A stretch of DNA of 64,000 nt from Syntrophomonas sp. (lineage in GTDB: Bacteria; Bacillota; Syntrophomonadia; Syntrophomonadales; Syntrophomonadaceae): the NCBI GenBank assembly GCA_016841245.1, contig JAENZN010000008.1:1-64000 (forward strand), written 5' to 3'. The notes under the pieces are model-generated. The model was given only the letters and a program-made list of their open reading frames with translations, had not been told where the DNA came from and did not search any database. Numbering within the stretch: position 1 is the stretch's first letter; every line of letters begins with the position of its first letter. Positions 1 through 7,642 of this stretch are shown here, in pieces. The translations under genes and the position numbers were made by a program.

Positions 1-11
1 TGAAGGTGGCC

Positions 12-113
12 TTAAATGACCGGACTCGTGGTCGTCTTGGACCGTAATACACATTTTCTAAACGCTTCCAATTCTAACTCCAAATCCGCTATTATTTCTG
101 TTTTTGCACTCAT
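12..113 (-). CDS. 33-residue ORF downstream of istB in the IS21-type element
   Basis: A short open frame starts with ATG at 113, one base after the istB stop codon (115-117). A GAAGGAGG ribosome site lies at 122-129, inside the end of istB. The predicted peptide starts MSAKTEIIADLELELEAFRK and stops at 12. The first 20 residues are acidic and look helical, and the rest is basic. I do not recognise it. The strong ribosome site and tight spacing suggest that it is translated with istB, but it could also be the broken start of a longer protein. Confidence 0.4.
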   Translation of the reverse strand: MSAKTEIIADLELELEAFRKCVLRSKTTTSPVI

Positions 114-114
114 C

Positions 115-876
115 TTAGCATTCCTCCTTCGGATTTAAAAACGATTTGTGGTTTTCCAAACGATAACTCTTCCCATTCATCAATATCTTATCGCACCGAT
201 ACGTCAGCCTGTCGAGTATGGCCGTTGCAAGAGCTGGGTCACCAAGGAATTCCGTCCAATCTTCAAAACCTTTGTTGGTAGTAATAATGATGGATGTCTG
301 CTCCTGCAAATCTGATACCAGCTGAAAGAACAGATTCCCATCCATTTCCGTAATCGGAAGATAACCGACTTCATCCAACACTAAAAGACTTGATTTACGG
401 ATGCGGTTCATTTTCGCTTTGCTGCGCCTGTCGATTTCTTCTGTACGTAGGCACTGAACCAATGACTGCATGGTTGTATAGCTGACCCGATAACCCTCTT
501 CGCATGCTTTGTATGCTAAAGCAATACTAAGATGTGTTTTACCGACACCGGGAGGTCCTACAAATATTAAGTTATATAGTCCTTCTATCCACGTGAGTTC
601 AGCCAGCTGGTTAAACTGCCTCTGCGTAATCGCTTTTTGAAAGCTTACATTAAAATCTTCCAGTTTCCGTATATATGGGAAGCCAGCTTCTTTAATACGT
701 TTTGATTTTGCTTTATCCTGCCGATAGGATATTTCACTGCTGAGGATGTTCCCTAGGAACTCCCTGTATGTAGGGTTTGTATCTTCTGCAGCCTTTAAAA
801 TGGCTTCTATGTTGTCCCTTGTATGTATTAGGCTCAGTGTGGTCGTTTGCGCCTTCATTTCCTTTAATTTATCCAT
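115..876 (-). CDS. istB: IS21-family helper ATPase IstB
   Basis: IstB is the AAA+ ATPase that works with the IstA transposase to select and deform target DNA. The 253-residue protein has a P-loop GPPGVGKT at about residues 107-114 and a Walker B strand LLVLDE at about 164-169. Sensor-type TTN and arginine-rich segments follow (IIITTNKG, ILDRLTYRCD). The length is normal for the family (about 250). The start lies inside the end of istA (8-bp overlap), which implies translational coupling. No frameshift is seen. Confidence 0.93.
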   Translation of the reverse strand: MDKLKEMKAQTTTLSLIHTRDNIEAILKAAEDTNPTYREFLGNILSSEISYRQDKAKSKRIKEAGFPYIRKLEDFNVSFQKAITQRQFNQLAELTWIEGLYNLIFVGPPGVGKTHLSIALAYKACEEGYRVSYTTMQSLVQCLRTEEIDRRSKAKMNRIRKSSLLVLDEVGYLPITEMDGNLFFQLVSDLQEQTSIIITTNKGFEDWTEFLGDPALATAILDRLTYRCDKILMNGKSYRLENHKSFLNPKEEC

Positions 877-2449
877 TTGTCACACTTCCTTTCATTGCAT
901 CTTCATAAACACTCAAATCACGCACAATCGGTACCATGCCCCTGTATTTATTAGGCAGTTTCGGAACTGTAGGCGGATATGCTCTTTCAGAAGTGTTATT
1001 CAATTCGTTTAGATACAGCATTGCCGATTTGAAGTCACCTGCGGAGTAAAGACTCCTTTCCATGCAGTAGACTACGGCACTTTTTATCAGGCAGTCATCC
1101 GTAAGTTGAAGACAGATGTTTTTTATGACGCCCATCTGGTCCCTGAAATATCTCGGTTTCTCTTTGTGGATTGCTTCAAGGAATTCTTTGGCGGTATCGC
1201 TGCCTCCAAGCATTTTCAGAGTGTGTTCTGCAAGCTGGTTCTGTGTATGACTTTTATCGCGCTCACTGCGTTTCTGGCCAATCAGGCGGCCTTTGTCATG
1301 GCAGAGTGGATGCTCGGCGTATATTTCACCTGTTTTCGTATCAGCAATGGATACCGTATCATCCTCAACTATCATGTATACCTTTTTACCGGGCTCGTAA
1401 GTACCTGCCGGGACACGGTAGCGGTTGGATTTATACACAATAACGTTGTCTTTCCGCACCGGATAGGATATATTGTTTTTAACATCATGATTATGATTCA
1501 AATCGAATACTGGCAATAAGTATTGTTTTTCGATGGCAAATACTTCAGCCGGTATTCTTTTTGTTGTCTCATGGACCTTGGCATTCGCCGTACGTTCCAG
1601 CCAATCCATGCACTGATTGTTAAGAGTATCGATGTCATGAAATATCCGATGCTGTGCAAAACCGTATTTGGCATATTTCACTACGGCTTCCACGCGTCCC
1701 TTGCTTTCGGGATCTGCCCCGCGACAAAGATAAATCTTAAACTTCACAACACTGATGAATGCCTGAAAGCCTCCCGTGTAAATGATATCACCGTGGTTCT
1801 CGCTGACGGCAAGTATCTTATCCTGATCGTATACGATTTCCTTCGTACGTCCGCCATAATAGGTAAATGCCCTTTGGTGCGCATCAATAAAACTTTCTGT
1901 TGTAAATGGCTTTTCTGTCCAATAGACAAATTTCTGTCTTGAGTTGGATATTACCATTCCGAAACAATAAACCTTCTTGCGCCGCCCGGTATCGGTCTGA
2001 AGGATGATTTCCCCCATATCGACCTGCGCCTGATAACCAAGCGGCGGATCATCTACCGCTTCGTACTGCCTTGTTTTATCAGGCTTTTCAATTTCATAAG
2101 TTTTACGTATGTTTGCTACGTAATCACGGAAGGAACGCTCCTTAAATGGAAGCGGTTCTCCATTCCGCAATTCCAATATCCAGTCATAAAGCTGTGCAGC
2201 TGTCATATCCGGATACTCTCTCAGGGTTTCAACAACGTAATCTTCATACGCATCGGCCTTTTTTCTTCTCCATGCAGCATTTTCCTTTTCTGCTGCGAAT
2301 TCCTCATAAGTCATGTCCCAGTACTTTAGGATTGTCTTATAGTCTTTTCCGAGCAATCGTGCTGTCCGGCTCTTGTTAAAGCCTTTTCGTTTGTGTTCTT
2401 GGATTTTCCCGTACATTTCCCAATCCGTCATCCTTTCTATCACCTCCAA
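869..2449 (-). CDS. istA: IS21-family transposase IstA
   Basis: This 526-residue DDE transposase opens with a helix-turn-helix (about residues 20-45, KSRTARLLGKDYKTILKYW). It has an rve-type catalytic core with D in YQAQVDMGEI, D in EIVYDQDK and E in ESKGRVEAVVKYAK. A C-terminal beta-rich domain (KDNVIVYKSNRYRVPAGTYE) is typical of Mu/IstA proteins. It is full length for IS21 family members and overlaps istB. The upstream 110 bases hold the terminal repeats that IstA is expected to bind. Confidence 0.93.
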   Translation of the reverse strand: MEVIERMTDWEMYGKIQEHKRKGFNKSRTARLLGKDYKTILKYWDMTYEEFAAEKENAAWRRKKADAYEDYVVETLREYPDMTAAQLYDWILELRNGEPLPFKERSFRDYVANIRKTYEIEKPDKTRQYEAVDDPPLGYQAQVDMGEIILQTDTGRRKKVYCFGMVISNSRQKFVYWTEKPFTTESFIDAHQRAFTYYGGRTKEIVYDQDKILAVSENHGDIIYTGGFQAFISVVKFKIYLCRGADPESKGRVEAVVKYAKYGFAQHRIFHDIDTLNNQCMDWLERTANAKVHETTKRIPAEVFAIEKQYLLPVFDLNHNHDVKNNISYPVRKDNVIVYKSNRYRVPAGTYEPGKKVYMIVEDDTVSIADTKTGEIYAEHPLCHDKGRLIGQKRSERDKSHTQNQLAEHTLKMLGGSDTAKEFLEAIHKEKPRYFRDQMGVIKNICLQLTDDCLIKSAVVYCMERSLYSAGDFKSAMLYLNELNNTSERAYPPTVPKLPNKYRGMVPIVRDLSVYEDAMKGSVTNG

Positions 2450-2483
2450 AGATGGATTATACCATCCCGAAATGTGTTAATCG

Positions 2484-2562
2484 GATAACTATGGAAATTT
2501 GATTGCCAAAAACTATGGATTTTTATTTGCCGTAAACTATGGATAATAGTTTACCATTTACA
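2484..2562. repeat. Three 24-bp-phased repeats at the IS21-type element end
   Basis: The word AACTATGGA occurs at 2487-2495, 2511-2519 and 2535-2543, exactly 24 bp apart. The spacers are also partly conserved (TTGCC before the second and third copies). IS21-family ends are known to carry tandem short repeats that bind the transposase, so these are read as IstA binding sites. They lie between the istA start and the inferred element tip at 2562. Confidence 0.75.
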
Positions 2563-2586
2563 CCCGTAAATATCGAATTAATAACC

Positions 2587-2628
2587 ATGAAGAAATTTAG
2601 AGAATATAACCAATATCAGATAATATTA
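2587..2628 (+). pseudogene. IS1182-like transposase, 5' fragment (left of the IS nest)
   Basis: ATG at 2587 opens MKKFREYNQYQII-, which resembles the conserved start of IS1182/IS5-like transposases (a KFREYNQ-like stretch followed by a leucine/proline-rich stretch). The frame runs into TTA at 2626-2628, the left target duplication of the IS3-family element. It resumes in frame after the right copy at 7544-7546 as FLPSVQDWISDTHPAKYMM. Only about 45 codons survive over both parts. Recognition rests on this short N-terminal motif. Confidence 0.5.
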
Positions 2629-2794
2629 TGTAATGCTCCCCTTGTCAAGAACACGGATATAGAAAATTTCCATGGATATTTTTACTTCGCTTTCTTCTAA
2701 CAGATCGATGTAATCTGGGTTGGTAAAATGTCCGCCCTGGTCACTATTTATTATTTCAGGTTTTTGTTTATTGAAAGCACGCTTTAAGCAACTG
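2629..2794 (-). pseudogene. IS3-family OrfB, C-terminal fragment
   Basis: The minus strand encodes CLKRAFNKQKPEIINSDQGG, then HFTNPDYIDLLEESEVKISM. This is the rve-domain stretch with the second catalytic Asp (NSDQG) and the conserved FT..YI..L....I..SM block of IS3/IS150 OrfB. The following GKG.ALDN block is scrambled (MEIFYIRVLDKGS). The fragment is cut by the IS256-type element at 2795 and belongs with the N-terminal fragment at 6964-7204. Confidence 0.75.
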
Positions 2795-2871
2795 AGAAAA
2801 ACGAGTGTGTAAAATAAATTGTGCTTCTGCTCTTTCCAACGATAAAATGAAATGGAAAGGCAGGAATACAT

Positions 2872-3252
2872 ATGGAAAAGAAAAAGCTGGTCTCCCGTAA
2901 AGAGATCAAACAATTCATCAAAGAGAATGACTTAAAAACCGTTGAAGACGTCCAGAATGTACTAAAAGAACTCTTCGCAGAGACGCTCCAGGAAATGCTG
3001 GAGGCCGAACTGGACACTACCCTGGGCTATGAAAAGAGTGATGCTAAGAGCAAACAGACCTCGAATCGGCGTAATGGGCACACCCAGAAAACCGTGCGCA
3101 GCGAATATGGCAAAATTGATCTTCAGGTTCCCCGTGACCGAGAAGGTGAACATGATCCTCTTATTGTTAAGAAACATCAAAAGAACGTAACTGGAATTGA
3201 GGATCAAATTTTAGCCCTGTATGCCAAAGGGGTAAGCACTCGTGATATGTAA
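2872..3252 (+). pseudogene. IS256-family transposase, 5' part
   Basis: This encodes the N-terminal 125 residues of an IS256 (MULE-like DDE) transposase. They include the LEAELDTTLGYEKSD, NRRNGHTQKTV and GIEDQILALYAKGVSTRD blocks. The frame then runs into the IS66 end and stops 4 bases past the junction. A ribosome site GGAAAGGCAGGAAT precedes the ATG. Excising the inner element with one 8-bp repeat fuses this part in frame to 6058-6912 (VSTRD-IQDHLQ). Confidence 0.9.
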
Positions 3253-3290
3253 GCGTCAAACACTGTCAGACCTATTTCTTTAAATTATGT

Positions 3291-3563
3291 TCAGGCTCTT
3301 CCTGCCAGCCATTCATCAAGAGCGTTGGAGATTTCATTCCTAAACTCATCATCTGACAGGCCAAGGTCAGCTCCGCGCTCATATGCTCGATCTATAGTAT
3401 GAGCAAACCTATCCGCAAATCTGCTGTTCTCAAGCTCCATATGGGGAAAGTGCTCTATCACATAGGCAGAGTAATCCAAATCAAAAAAATAACGTTCCAA
3501 ATCACCATTTACGAAATCCGAGATGAAATCAATCATAAATGCCGTGTGCTTTTTGAACTTCAT
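3291..3563 (-). CDS. 90-residue passenger ORF of the IS66-type element
   Basis: The ORF begins ATG at 3563, sharing one base with the tnpC stop (TGATG). A GGGAGGAAG ribosome site lies inside the tnpC tail, so translation is probably coupled to tnpC. The product (MKFKKHTAFMIDFISDFVNG...) is acidic and aromatic-rich, with no membrane segment, and ends NALDEWLAGRA. It has no place in the standard tnpABC set. I do not recognise its family. Its position between tnpC and the element end marks it as an accessory gene of this IS. Confidence 0.65.
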   Translation of the reverse strand: MKFKKHTAFMIDFISDFVNGDLERYFFDLDYSAYVIEHFPHMELENSRFADRFAHTIDRAYERGADLGLSDDEFRNEISNALDEWLAGRA

Positions 3564-5164
3564 CAATCTTCCTCCCAGGCATATTTTTCAGATTTTGTTT
3601 CCTTTGGCTTCGGTGTAAATACCTTCTGTGGCAATGCTGCACTGCCGGGAAGAAAATCTTCAATTGTGGAGGTATAGCCAGGTTTCCCAAGGTTAGGAGC
3701 ATTAGTAAAAATCCACGCCAAATATTCAAATGGATTCAAACCATTTTCTCTTGCACTCACAATCAGGCTGTAATAAATTGCACTAGCCCTAGCACCGTTT
3801 GGTGTGTTGCTGAAAAGCCAGTTCTTACGCCCGATGACAAAGGGCTTGATACTACGCTCCGCCCGGTTATTCGATATTTCCAGACGCCCATCCAACAAAT
3901 ACCGTTCAAGATATTTGCGCTGGGATTGCGCATAATACGCCGCTTTGCCAAGAAGGGTATTGGGCAGGGCATTCAAGTGTTCAATCCAGTTGTAAAATTC
4001 ATCTATCAGCGGCCTGGACAGCCTTTCACGCTCTTTAAGCCGATTTTCACGGGGCAACAAAGCGAACTGTTTCTCGAAATGGAACAGCCTGTCGCAATAG
4101 GCGACTCCTTTTGCCGCATTGGAATCCGGTTGCTTGTCCTTTGGCAGGGTTTTCAGCGTATCGAAAAATTTCCGCCGCAGGTGGGACCAGCAGCCAACAA
4201 CAATAATATTTTCGGGCAGCTTGTGATACCCGTTATATCCGTCTGCATGAAGATATCCTTTGAAACTTTTCAAAAACGCTTCCGGATGTATATGCTTTCT
4301 GTCGGGTTGATAGTCATAAAGTACGATCTGGTGTTTAGCCTCTCCGCTGGTGCGATACAGCCACATGTAACTCTTTGACTGTGCCGTCTTCCCCGGTTCT
4401 TTTAGCACCTGCAGGGTAGTTTCGTCTGCGTGAAGTACTTCATGCTTACATAACTTAAGCTTCATCTCTTCATATATCGGTTCCAGCCAGGTCTCACTGG
4501 CTTTGATCAGCCAGTTTGACATAGTCTGCCGGGAAAGCAGGATGCCGTTTTGCTTCCATTCCTGCTCCTGTCTGTAAAGTGGTGAAGCCATAACAAATTT
4601 CTGCACTGCTATGTGGGCAATTGTTTCGGGGGCGGCGAATCCACCTTTTATGACGGGTTCTGGCATATCTGCCTTTACGATAGGAACATGATCGGAAGTC
4701 TCTTCACAATTCCGGCAGGCATAAACATGCTGTACATGACGAGTAATTACTGCTTTTGCAGGAATTATCTTTAGTTCTTCGCGAGTTTCTTTTCCCATTG
4801 TATGCATCTTGCTGCTGCATTCCGGGCAGATACAATCTTCAGCTGGCAGCTCATGTTCAATTATCTCAACAGGTAAGTCTTCCGGCAATTTGTCAGTTGT
4901 AAGCCGTGTCCGTTTGCGGTAATGGGCCTTTACCTCAGTAATTTTCGGTTCTGGTATGGTCATATCCGCGTTTGATTCGGCTTCGTTGAATATGGACAAC
5001 TGAGTACAGTCAGTTTTTTCACTTGAGACGCCAAATTGCTTGTGCTTCGCAAGGCGAATCTGTGACATAAACCACTGTAACTGCTGCTCTAATTCAGCGA
5101 TCCTGCGATCTTTTTCTTCAATTACTTCCAGCAGTTTTTCTGCTAAATCAGCTTGTGTTTTCAT
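3563..5164 (-). CDS. tnpC: IS66-family transposase TnpC
   Basis: The 533-residue protein has an N-terminal leucine-zipper-like coiled coil (about 1-40, LLEVIEEKDRRIAELEQQLQW). A zinc-finger-like segment follows with CPECSSKM and a second CRNC pair. The DDE catalytic domain has D in LHADETTLQV, D in YLHADGYNGY and E in NNRAERSIKPF. The C-terminal TnpC tail ends at PWIFTNAP-like LAWIFTNAP. Length and motifs are standard for IS66 TnpC, and the gene appears intact. Confidence 0.95.
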   Translation of the reverse strand: MKTQADLAEKLLEVIEEKDRRIAELEQQLQWFMSQIRLAKHKQFGVSSEKTDCTQLSIFNEAESNADMTIPEPKITEVKAHYRKRTRLTTDKLPEDLPVEIIEHELPAEDCICPECSSKMHTMGKETREELKIIPAKAVITRHVQHVYACRNCEETSDHVPIVKADMPEPVIKGGFAAPETIAHIAVQKFVMASPLYRQEQEWKQNGILLSRQTMSNWLIKASETWLEPIYEEMKLKLCKHEVLHADETTLQVLKEPGKTAQSKSYMWLYRTSGEAKHQIVLYDYQPDRKHIHPEAFLKSFKGYLHADGYNGYHKLPENIIVVGCWSHLRRKFFDTLKTLPKDKQPDSNAAKGVAYCDRLFHFEKQFALLPRENRLKERERLSRPLIDEFYNWIEHLNALPNTLLGKAAYYAQSQRKYLERYLLDGRLEISNNRAERSIKPFVIGRKNWLFSNTPNGARASAIYYSLIVSARENGLNPFEYLAWIFTNAPNLGKPGYTSTIEDFLPGSAALPQKVFTPKPKETKSEKYAWEED

Positions 5165-5240
5165 AAGAAAATTATACCAAAAAAGCTGCTAAAAAGCTAG
5201 ATTTTATGCGCCTTGAAGACCTTTTTCGAGATATATGTTT

Positions 5241-5591
5241 TTAAGAAATTTGCCGCTCGAAAACTTCTTTCCTCTTAAGCTTTTTCTCTAGTTTCGCACC
5301 TTCTATTAAGTATGATAGTTCCCTGGTCTCAAGCAGCATAATGGCGCTGTCTCCTTTTGCCGGCCAGCGAAAATGACCACGCTCCAAGCGCTTGAAATAC
5401 AGCCAGAATCCATCGCTGTCCCATTCCAGGATTTTTATTCTATCCCGGTTCCTATTGCAGAATACAAACAGTGCTTCCGAAAATGGATCAAGTGAAAAGC
5501 TGTCTTTAACCAGTGTCATTAGACCATTAATCGATTTTCTCATATCGGTATGCCCGCAGCATATGTACACGGGTTTGTCGCTCCATCTCAT
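5241..5591 (-). CDS. tnpB: IS66 accessory protein TnpB (Orf2)
   Basis: This 116-residue protein carries the TnpB signature: VYICCGHTDMRKSINGL near the start, then LFVFCNRNRDRIKILEWDSDGFWLYFKRLE. It is required with TnpA and TnpC for IS66 transposition, though its biochemical role is unclear. The frame is open upstream to 5615, but the ATG at 5591 overlaps the tnpA stop (TAATG) and gives the conserved family start, so it is preferred. Confidence 0.92.
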   Translation of the reverse strand: MRWSDKPVYICCGHTDMRKSINGLMTLVKDSFSLDPFSEALFVFCNRNRDRIKILEWDSDGFWLYFKRLERGHFRWPAKGDSAIMLLETRELSYLIEGAKLEKKLKRKEVFERQIS

Positions 5592-5938
5592 TAAAGCGCC
5601 CTCAATATACGGCAAACCTTTTTTAAAAGCTCCGGGTCAGTATCGTTATTTACGCTAATGTAGCACCCGCCTACTTCAATCTTTAATGACGAATTCATTG
5701 GGCTAACAGTTGCAAGTTGCACCCATCCGCTTGGGATCGTGCCTGCCGATTCTTCCGGCTTTGCCAGCTGGGAACAGGCGACCTTTCTCAATTTCCGTTG
5801 CCAGTAATAGTATGCGTGTCTGCTTATTCCTGTTGACTCACAGAATTCCTTAATGTTTTGCCCGCTATTTTGCCGTTCTTGTATCACTTTCATCCATTGT
5901 GATAATCTATATTCTGCAGTAACTTTTAGCGTATCCAT
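5591..5938 (-). CDS. tnpA: IS66 accessory protein TnpA (Orf1)
   Basis: This small HTH protein (115 residues) has the family pattern W...I.ERQ.SG..I..FC...GIS...YYYW.RKLR (residues about 15-52). It is the first gene of the element, followed by tnpB with a stop/start overlap. Its likely role is DNA binding in the transposition complex. Confidence 0.9.
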   Translation of the reverse strand: MDTLKVTAEYRLSQWMKVIQERQNSGQNIKEFCESTGISRHAYYYWQRKLRKVACSQLAKPEESAGTIPSGWVQLATVSPMNSSLKIEVGGCYISVNNDTDPELLKKVCRILRAL

Positions 5939-5956
5939 ACAACCACTCCGTTTCGT

Positions 5957-5984
5957 GTTGAAAAAGTTGGCCTACTTTTTCAAC
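5957..5984. terminator. 11-bp perfect hairpin ahead of IS66 tnpA
   Basis: The arms GTTGAAAAAGT (5957-5967) and ACTTTTTCAAC (5974-5984) pair perfectly around a 6-base loop. The hairpin lies between the element tip and tnpA. It could stop transcription entering from outside or hide the tnpA leader from readthrough transcripts, a protection known for other IS elements. Function is inferred from position only. Confidence 0.5.
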
Positions 5985-6057
5985 TTTCTCAACCTTTTTT
6001 TGTGATTGTATTACTTTTACAACTTCTATACTATGTGACGCTGCCCTTGACGCTTAC

Positions 6058-6912
6058 CGTGATATTCAGGATCACCTGCAACGACTAATAGAAGTTTCAC
6101 CAACACTGATTTCTAATATTACCAACAAAATCATGCCCATGGTAAAAGAATGGCAAAATAGGCCATTACAAAATATTTACGCAGTTATCTTTTTGGATGC
6201 CATCCACTTCAAAGTTAAACAAGATGGGCAGATTGTAAATAAAGCCGCCTATATGGTTATCGGCATTGACCTGGATGGCACCAAGGATGTGCTAGGAATA
6301 TGGATTGGCGAAAACGAATCGGCTAAATTCTGGCTCAGTGTTTTAAACGAACTGAAGAATCGTGGGGTTCAGGATATCCTTATCGCCAGTGTGGACAACC
6401 TTACCGGGTTCAGCGAATCAATCGCCGCCTGTTATCCCGATGCTGAAATCCAGAAGTGTATTGTCCACCAGATACGAAACTCCATACGGTATGTATCTTA
6501 CAAAGATGTTAAAAAGATCACAGCTGCCTTAAAGCCCATTTACACAGCACCGTCAGAGGCGGCAGCTGCAGAAGAGCTTAACCAATTCGAGGTCACATGG
6601 GGAGATAAATACCCCTTGATTGTACGATCCTGGCGTAATAATTGGTCCGAAATATCCACATTCTTTAAGTATCCGCCAGAAATTCGGAAAATAATTTATA
6701 CTACTAATATGATTGAAAGTTACCATCGGCAACTACGGAAAGTAACTAAGGGAAAAAGCATTTTCCCAACGGACGACGCCTTACTAAAAATGCTGTTTAT
6801 GGCCACCCAGGATGTCCTGAGAAAGTGGACAGGAAGGGTTCAAAACTGGGGTCAGATTCTGTTGCAACTGTCAATTTTCTTTCCTGACAAAGTTAAGGCT
6901 CATCTACGATGA
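6058..6912 (+). pseudogene. IS256-family transposase, 3' part with catalytic core
   Basis: From the junction the frame reads RDIQDHLQRLIEVSPTLISN and continues to residue HLR at the stop. The DDE core is present: D in FLDAIHFKV, D in ASVDNLTGF and E in NMIESYHRQLRK. An internal ATG at 6133 gives a 259-residue ORF, but it lacks the DNA-binding N-terminus and is unlikely to act alone. No other disabling mutation is seen, so precise loss of the IS66 element could restore the gene. Confidence 0.9.
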
Positions 6913-6963
6913 ACGGGATGGCGAAGGAGCAAAGCACAAAATTATTGACAGACCCAGAAAAAC

Positions 6964-7204
6964 CATAATCTCTTCTGAAAATTGTAGTAATAGTCCGATA
7001 ACCCCAGGTTGGTTCATCTGTGTGAATTTCGTCAATGCGGTGCATGATAAATAATTCCTCATCAGATATTGTCCTGGTTACAGGCTTACGGTATACACTG
7101 CTTCGATTGACTTGCAGTAACTCGGCCTGGCGCTTGACACTTATATGCTTATTACCGATTTCAATAACGGATTTACGTTCTTTTGGGTTTGTTGATAATT
7201 TCAA
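6964..7204 (-). pseudogene. IS3-family OrfB, N-terminal fragment
   Basis: The frame has the helix-turn-helix start of OrfB (ISVKRQAELLQVNRSSVY) and the conserved EPTWGYRTITTIFRRDYGF block. It then meets the IS256-type insertion. If the insertion is removed, the downstream OrfB sequence resumes about 100 codons later and in another frame. The gene was therefore already deleted internally. Confidence 0.75.
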
Positions 7205-7237
7205 TAGATTTTTTCTTCAGCCAGTCGATTTCATAAG

Positions 7238-7486
7238 TCAGCTGACCAATTTACGTTCGAGTTCAGCTACGTGTTTATGCTCTTTTTCAAGTTCCTTTTC
7301 GGCTTCAGAGGGTCCTTTCTGAAATACTTCTGATGCTCGGCTTAAGAACTCTTGTTTCCAGCGGCCAATCATCACAGGATGTAGATCATACTTGGCTGCT
7401 ATTTCATTAATCGCAGCTTCTTCTCTAAGAACTTCTAAAACTACCTGGGTTTTAAACTCGGCTGAATACTTATTTCTTTTGTTCAT
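7238..7486 (-). pseudogene. IS3-family OrfA, frameshifted
   Basis: The product MNKRNKYSAEFKTQVVLEVL... is an HTH OrfA of the IS150 group. It has the NEIAAKYDLHPVMIGRWKQEF recognition region and a KGPSEAEKELEKE coiled coil. It stops at ELERKLVS, whereas the expected QLTYEIDWLKKKS continues in the neighbouring frame at about 7205-7240. One base has been lost near 7240. The open frame extends upstream to 7525, but the family start is at 7486. Confidence 0.75.
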
Positions 7487-7546
7487 GCTCCCATTGTAAC
7501 TTATTTTTCCTTTTTCGTGTCTCACCCCCTTGGGAGCATTATATTA

Positions 7547-7642
7547 TTCCTGCCATCAGTTCAGGACTGGATATCCGATACTCATCCGGCCAAATACATG
7601 ATGAGGTAGTGGAGAACCTAGCTGTTAGTAATCGTCGTGTTG
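7547..7642 (+). pseudogene. IS1182-like transposase, continuation right of the IS nest
   Basis: Joined to 2587-2628 through one TTA, the frame reads FLPSVQDWISDTHPAKYMMR and stops. The next frame then reads HDEVVENLAVSNR, which fits the DHPA..I.DVVE.LDLS pattern of IS1182-type N-termini after a frameshift. Similarity fades at about 7640, where the LytTR regulator ends. This is a decayed host of the nest, with no functional product. Confidence 0.45.

Larger units (their letters stand above)
1..2562 (-). mobile_element. IS21-family insertion sequence, truncated by the window's left edge
   Basis: The element carries the standard istA-istB pair on the minus strand, with the two reading frames overlapping by 8 bp. 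The istA-proximal end is placed at 2562, where the minus strand reads TGTAAATGGTAAACTA, because IS21-family elements begin with TG and carry several short transposase-binding repeats just inside the end. Three such repeats are present here (see the repeat entry). The other end lies outside the window, so neither the length nor the target duplication can be given. Both genes look intact, so the element may be active. Confidence 0.85.
3249..6057 (-). mobile_element. Complete IS66-family element (2809 bp)
   Basis: The ends begin GTAAGCGTCAA on both sides (3249 rightward and 6057 leftward), an 11-bp perfect match that continues imperfectly. GTAA ends and 8-bp duplications are IS66 hallmarks, and CGTGATAT is present exactly at 3241-3248 and 6058-6065. 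Inside, in order on the minus strand, are tnpA, tnpB, tnpC and a fourth ORF. All are open, so this innermost and youngest layer may still be mobile. Confidence 0.95.
2803..6955 (+). mobile_element. IS256-family element, interrupted by an IS66-type element
   Basis: The terminal inverted repeats match over about 25 positions (left GAGTGTGTAAAATAAATTGT, right complement GGGTCTGTCAATAATTTTGT). The flanks are an exact 8-bp duplication AGAAAAAC (2795-2802 and 6956-6963). After subtracting the inner element and one copy of its duplication, the element is 1336 bp, the usual size for IS256 relatives. Its single transposase gene is split at 3248/6058. Confidence 0.9.
2629..7543 (-). mobile_element. IS3-family (IS150-like) remnant, split by an IS256-type insertion
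   Basis: The outer ends are imperfect inverted repeats: the left end reads TGTAATGCTCCC at 2629 and the right end is the complement of TATAATGCTCCC ending at 7543. They are flanked by a 3-bp duplication TTA (2626-2628 and 7544-7546), the usual size for this family. Without the inner elements the remnant is only about 0.75 kb. orfA is frameshifted and the middle of orfB (about 100 codons) is missing. The IS256-type target duplication in it is intact, so the orfB deletion came before that insertion. Confidence 0.8.

Noticed and set aside
1106-2379. Several plus-strand open frames opposite istA
   Set aside because: They are antisense shadows of a well-supported transposase gene.
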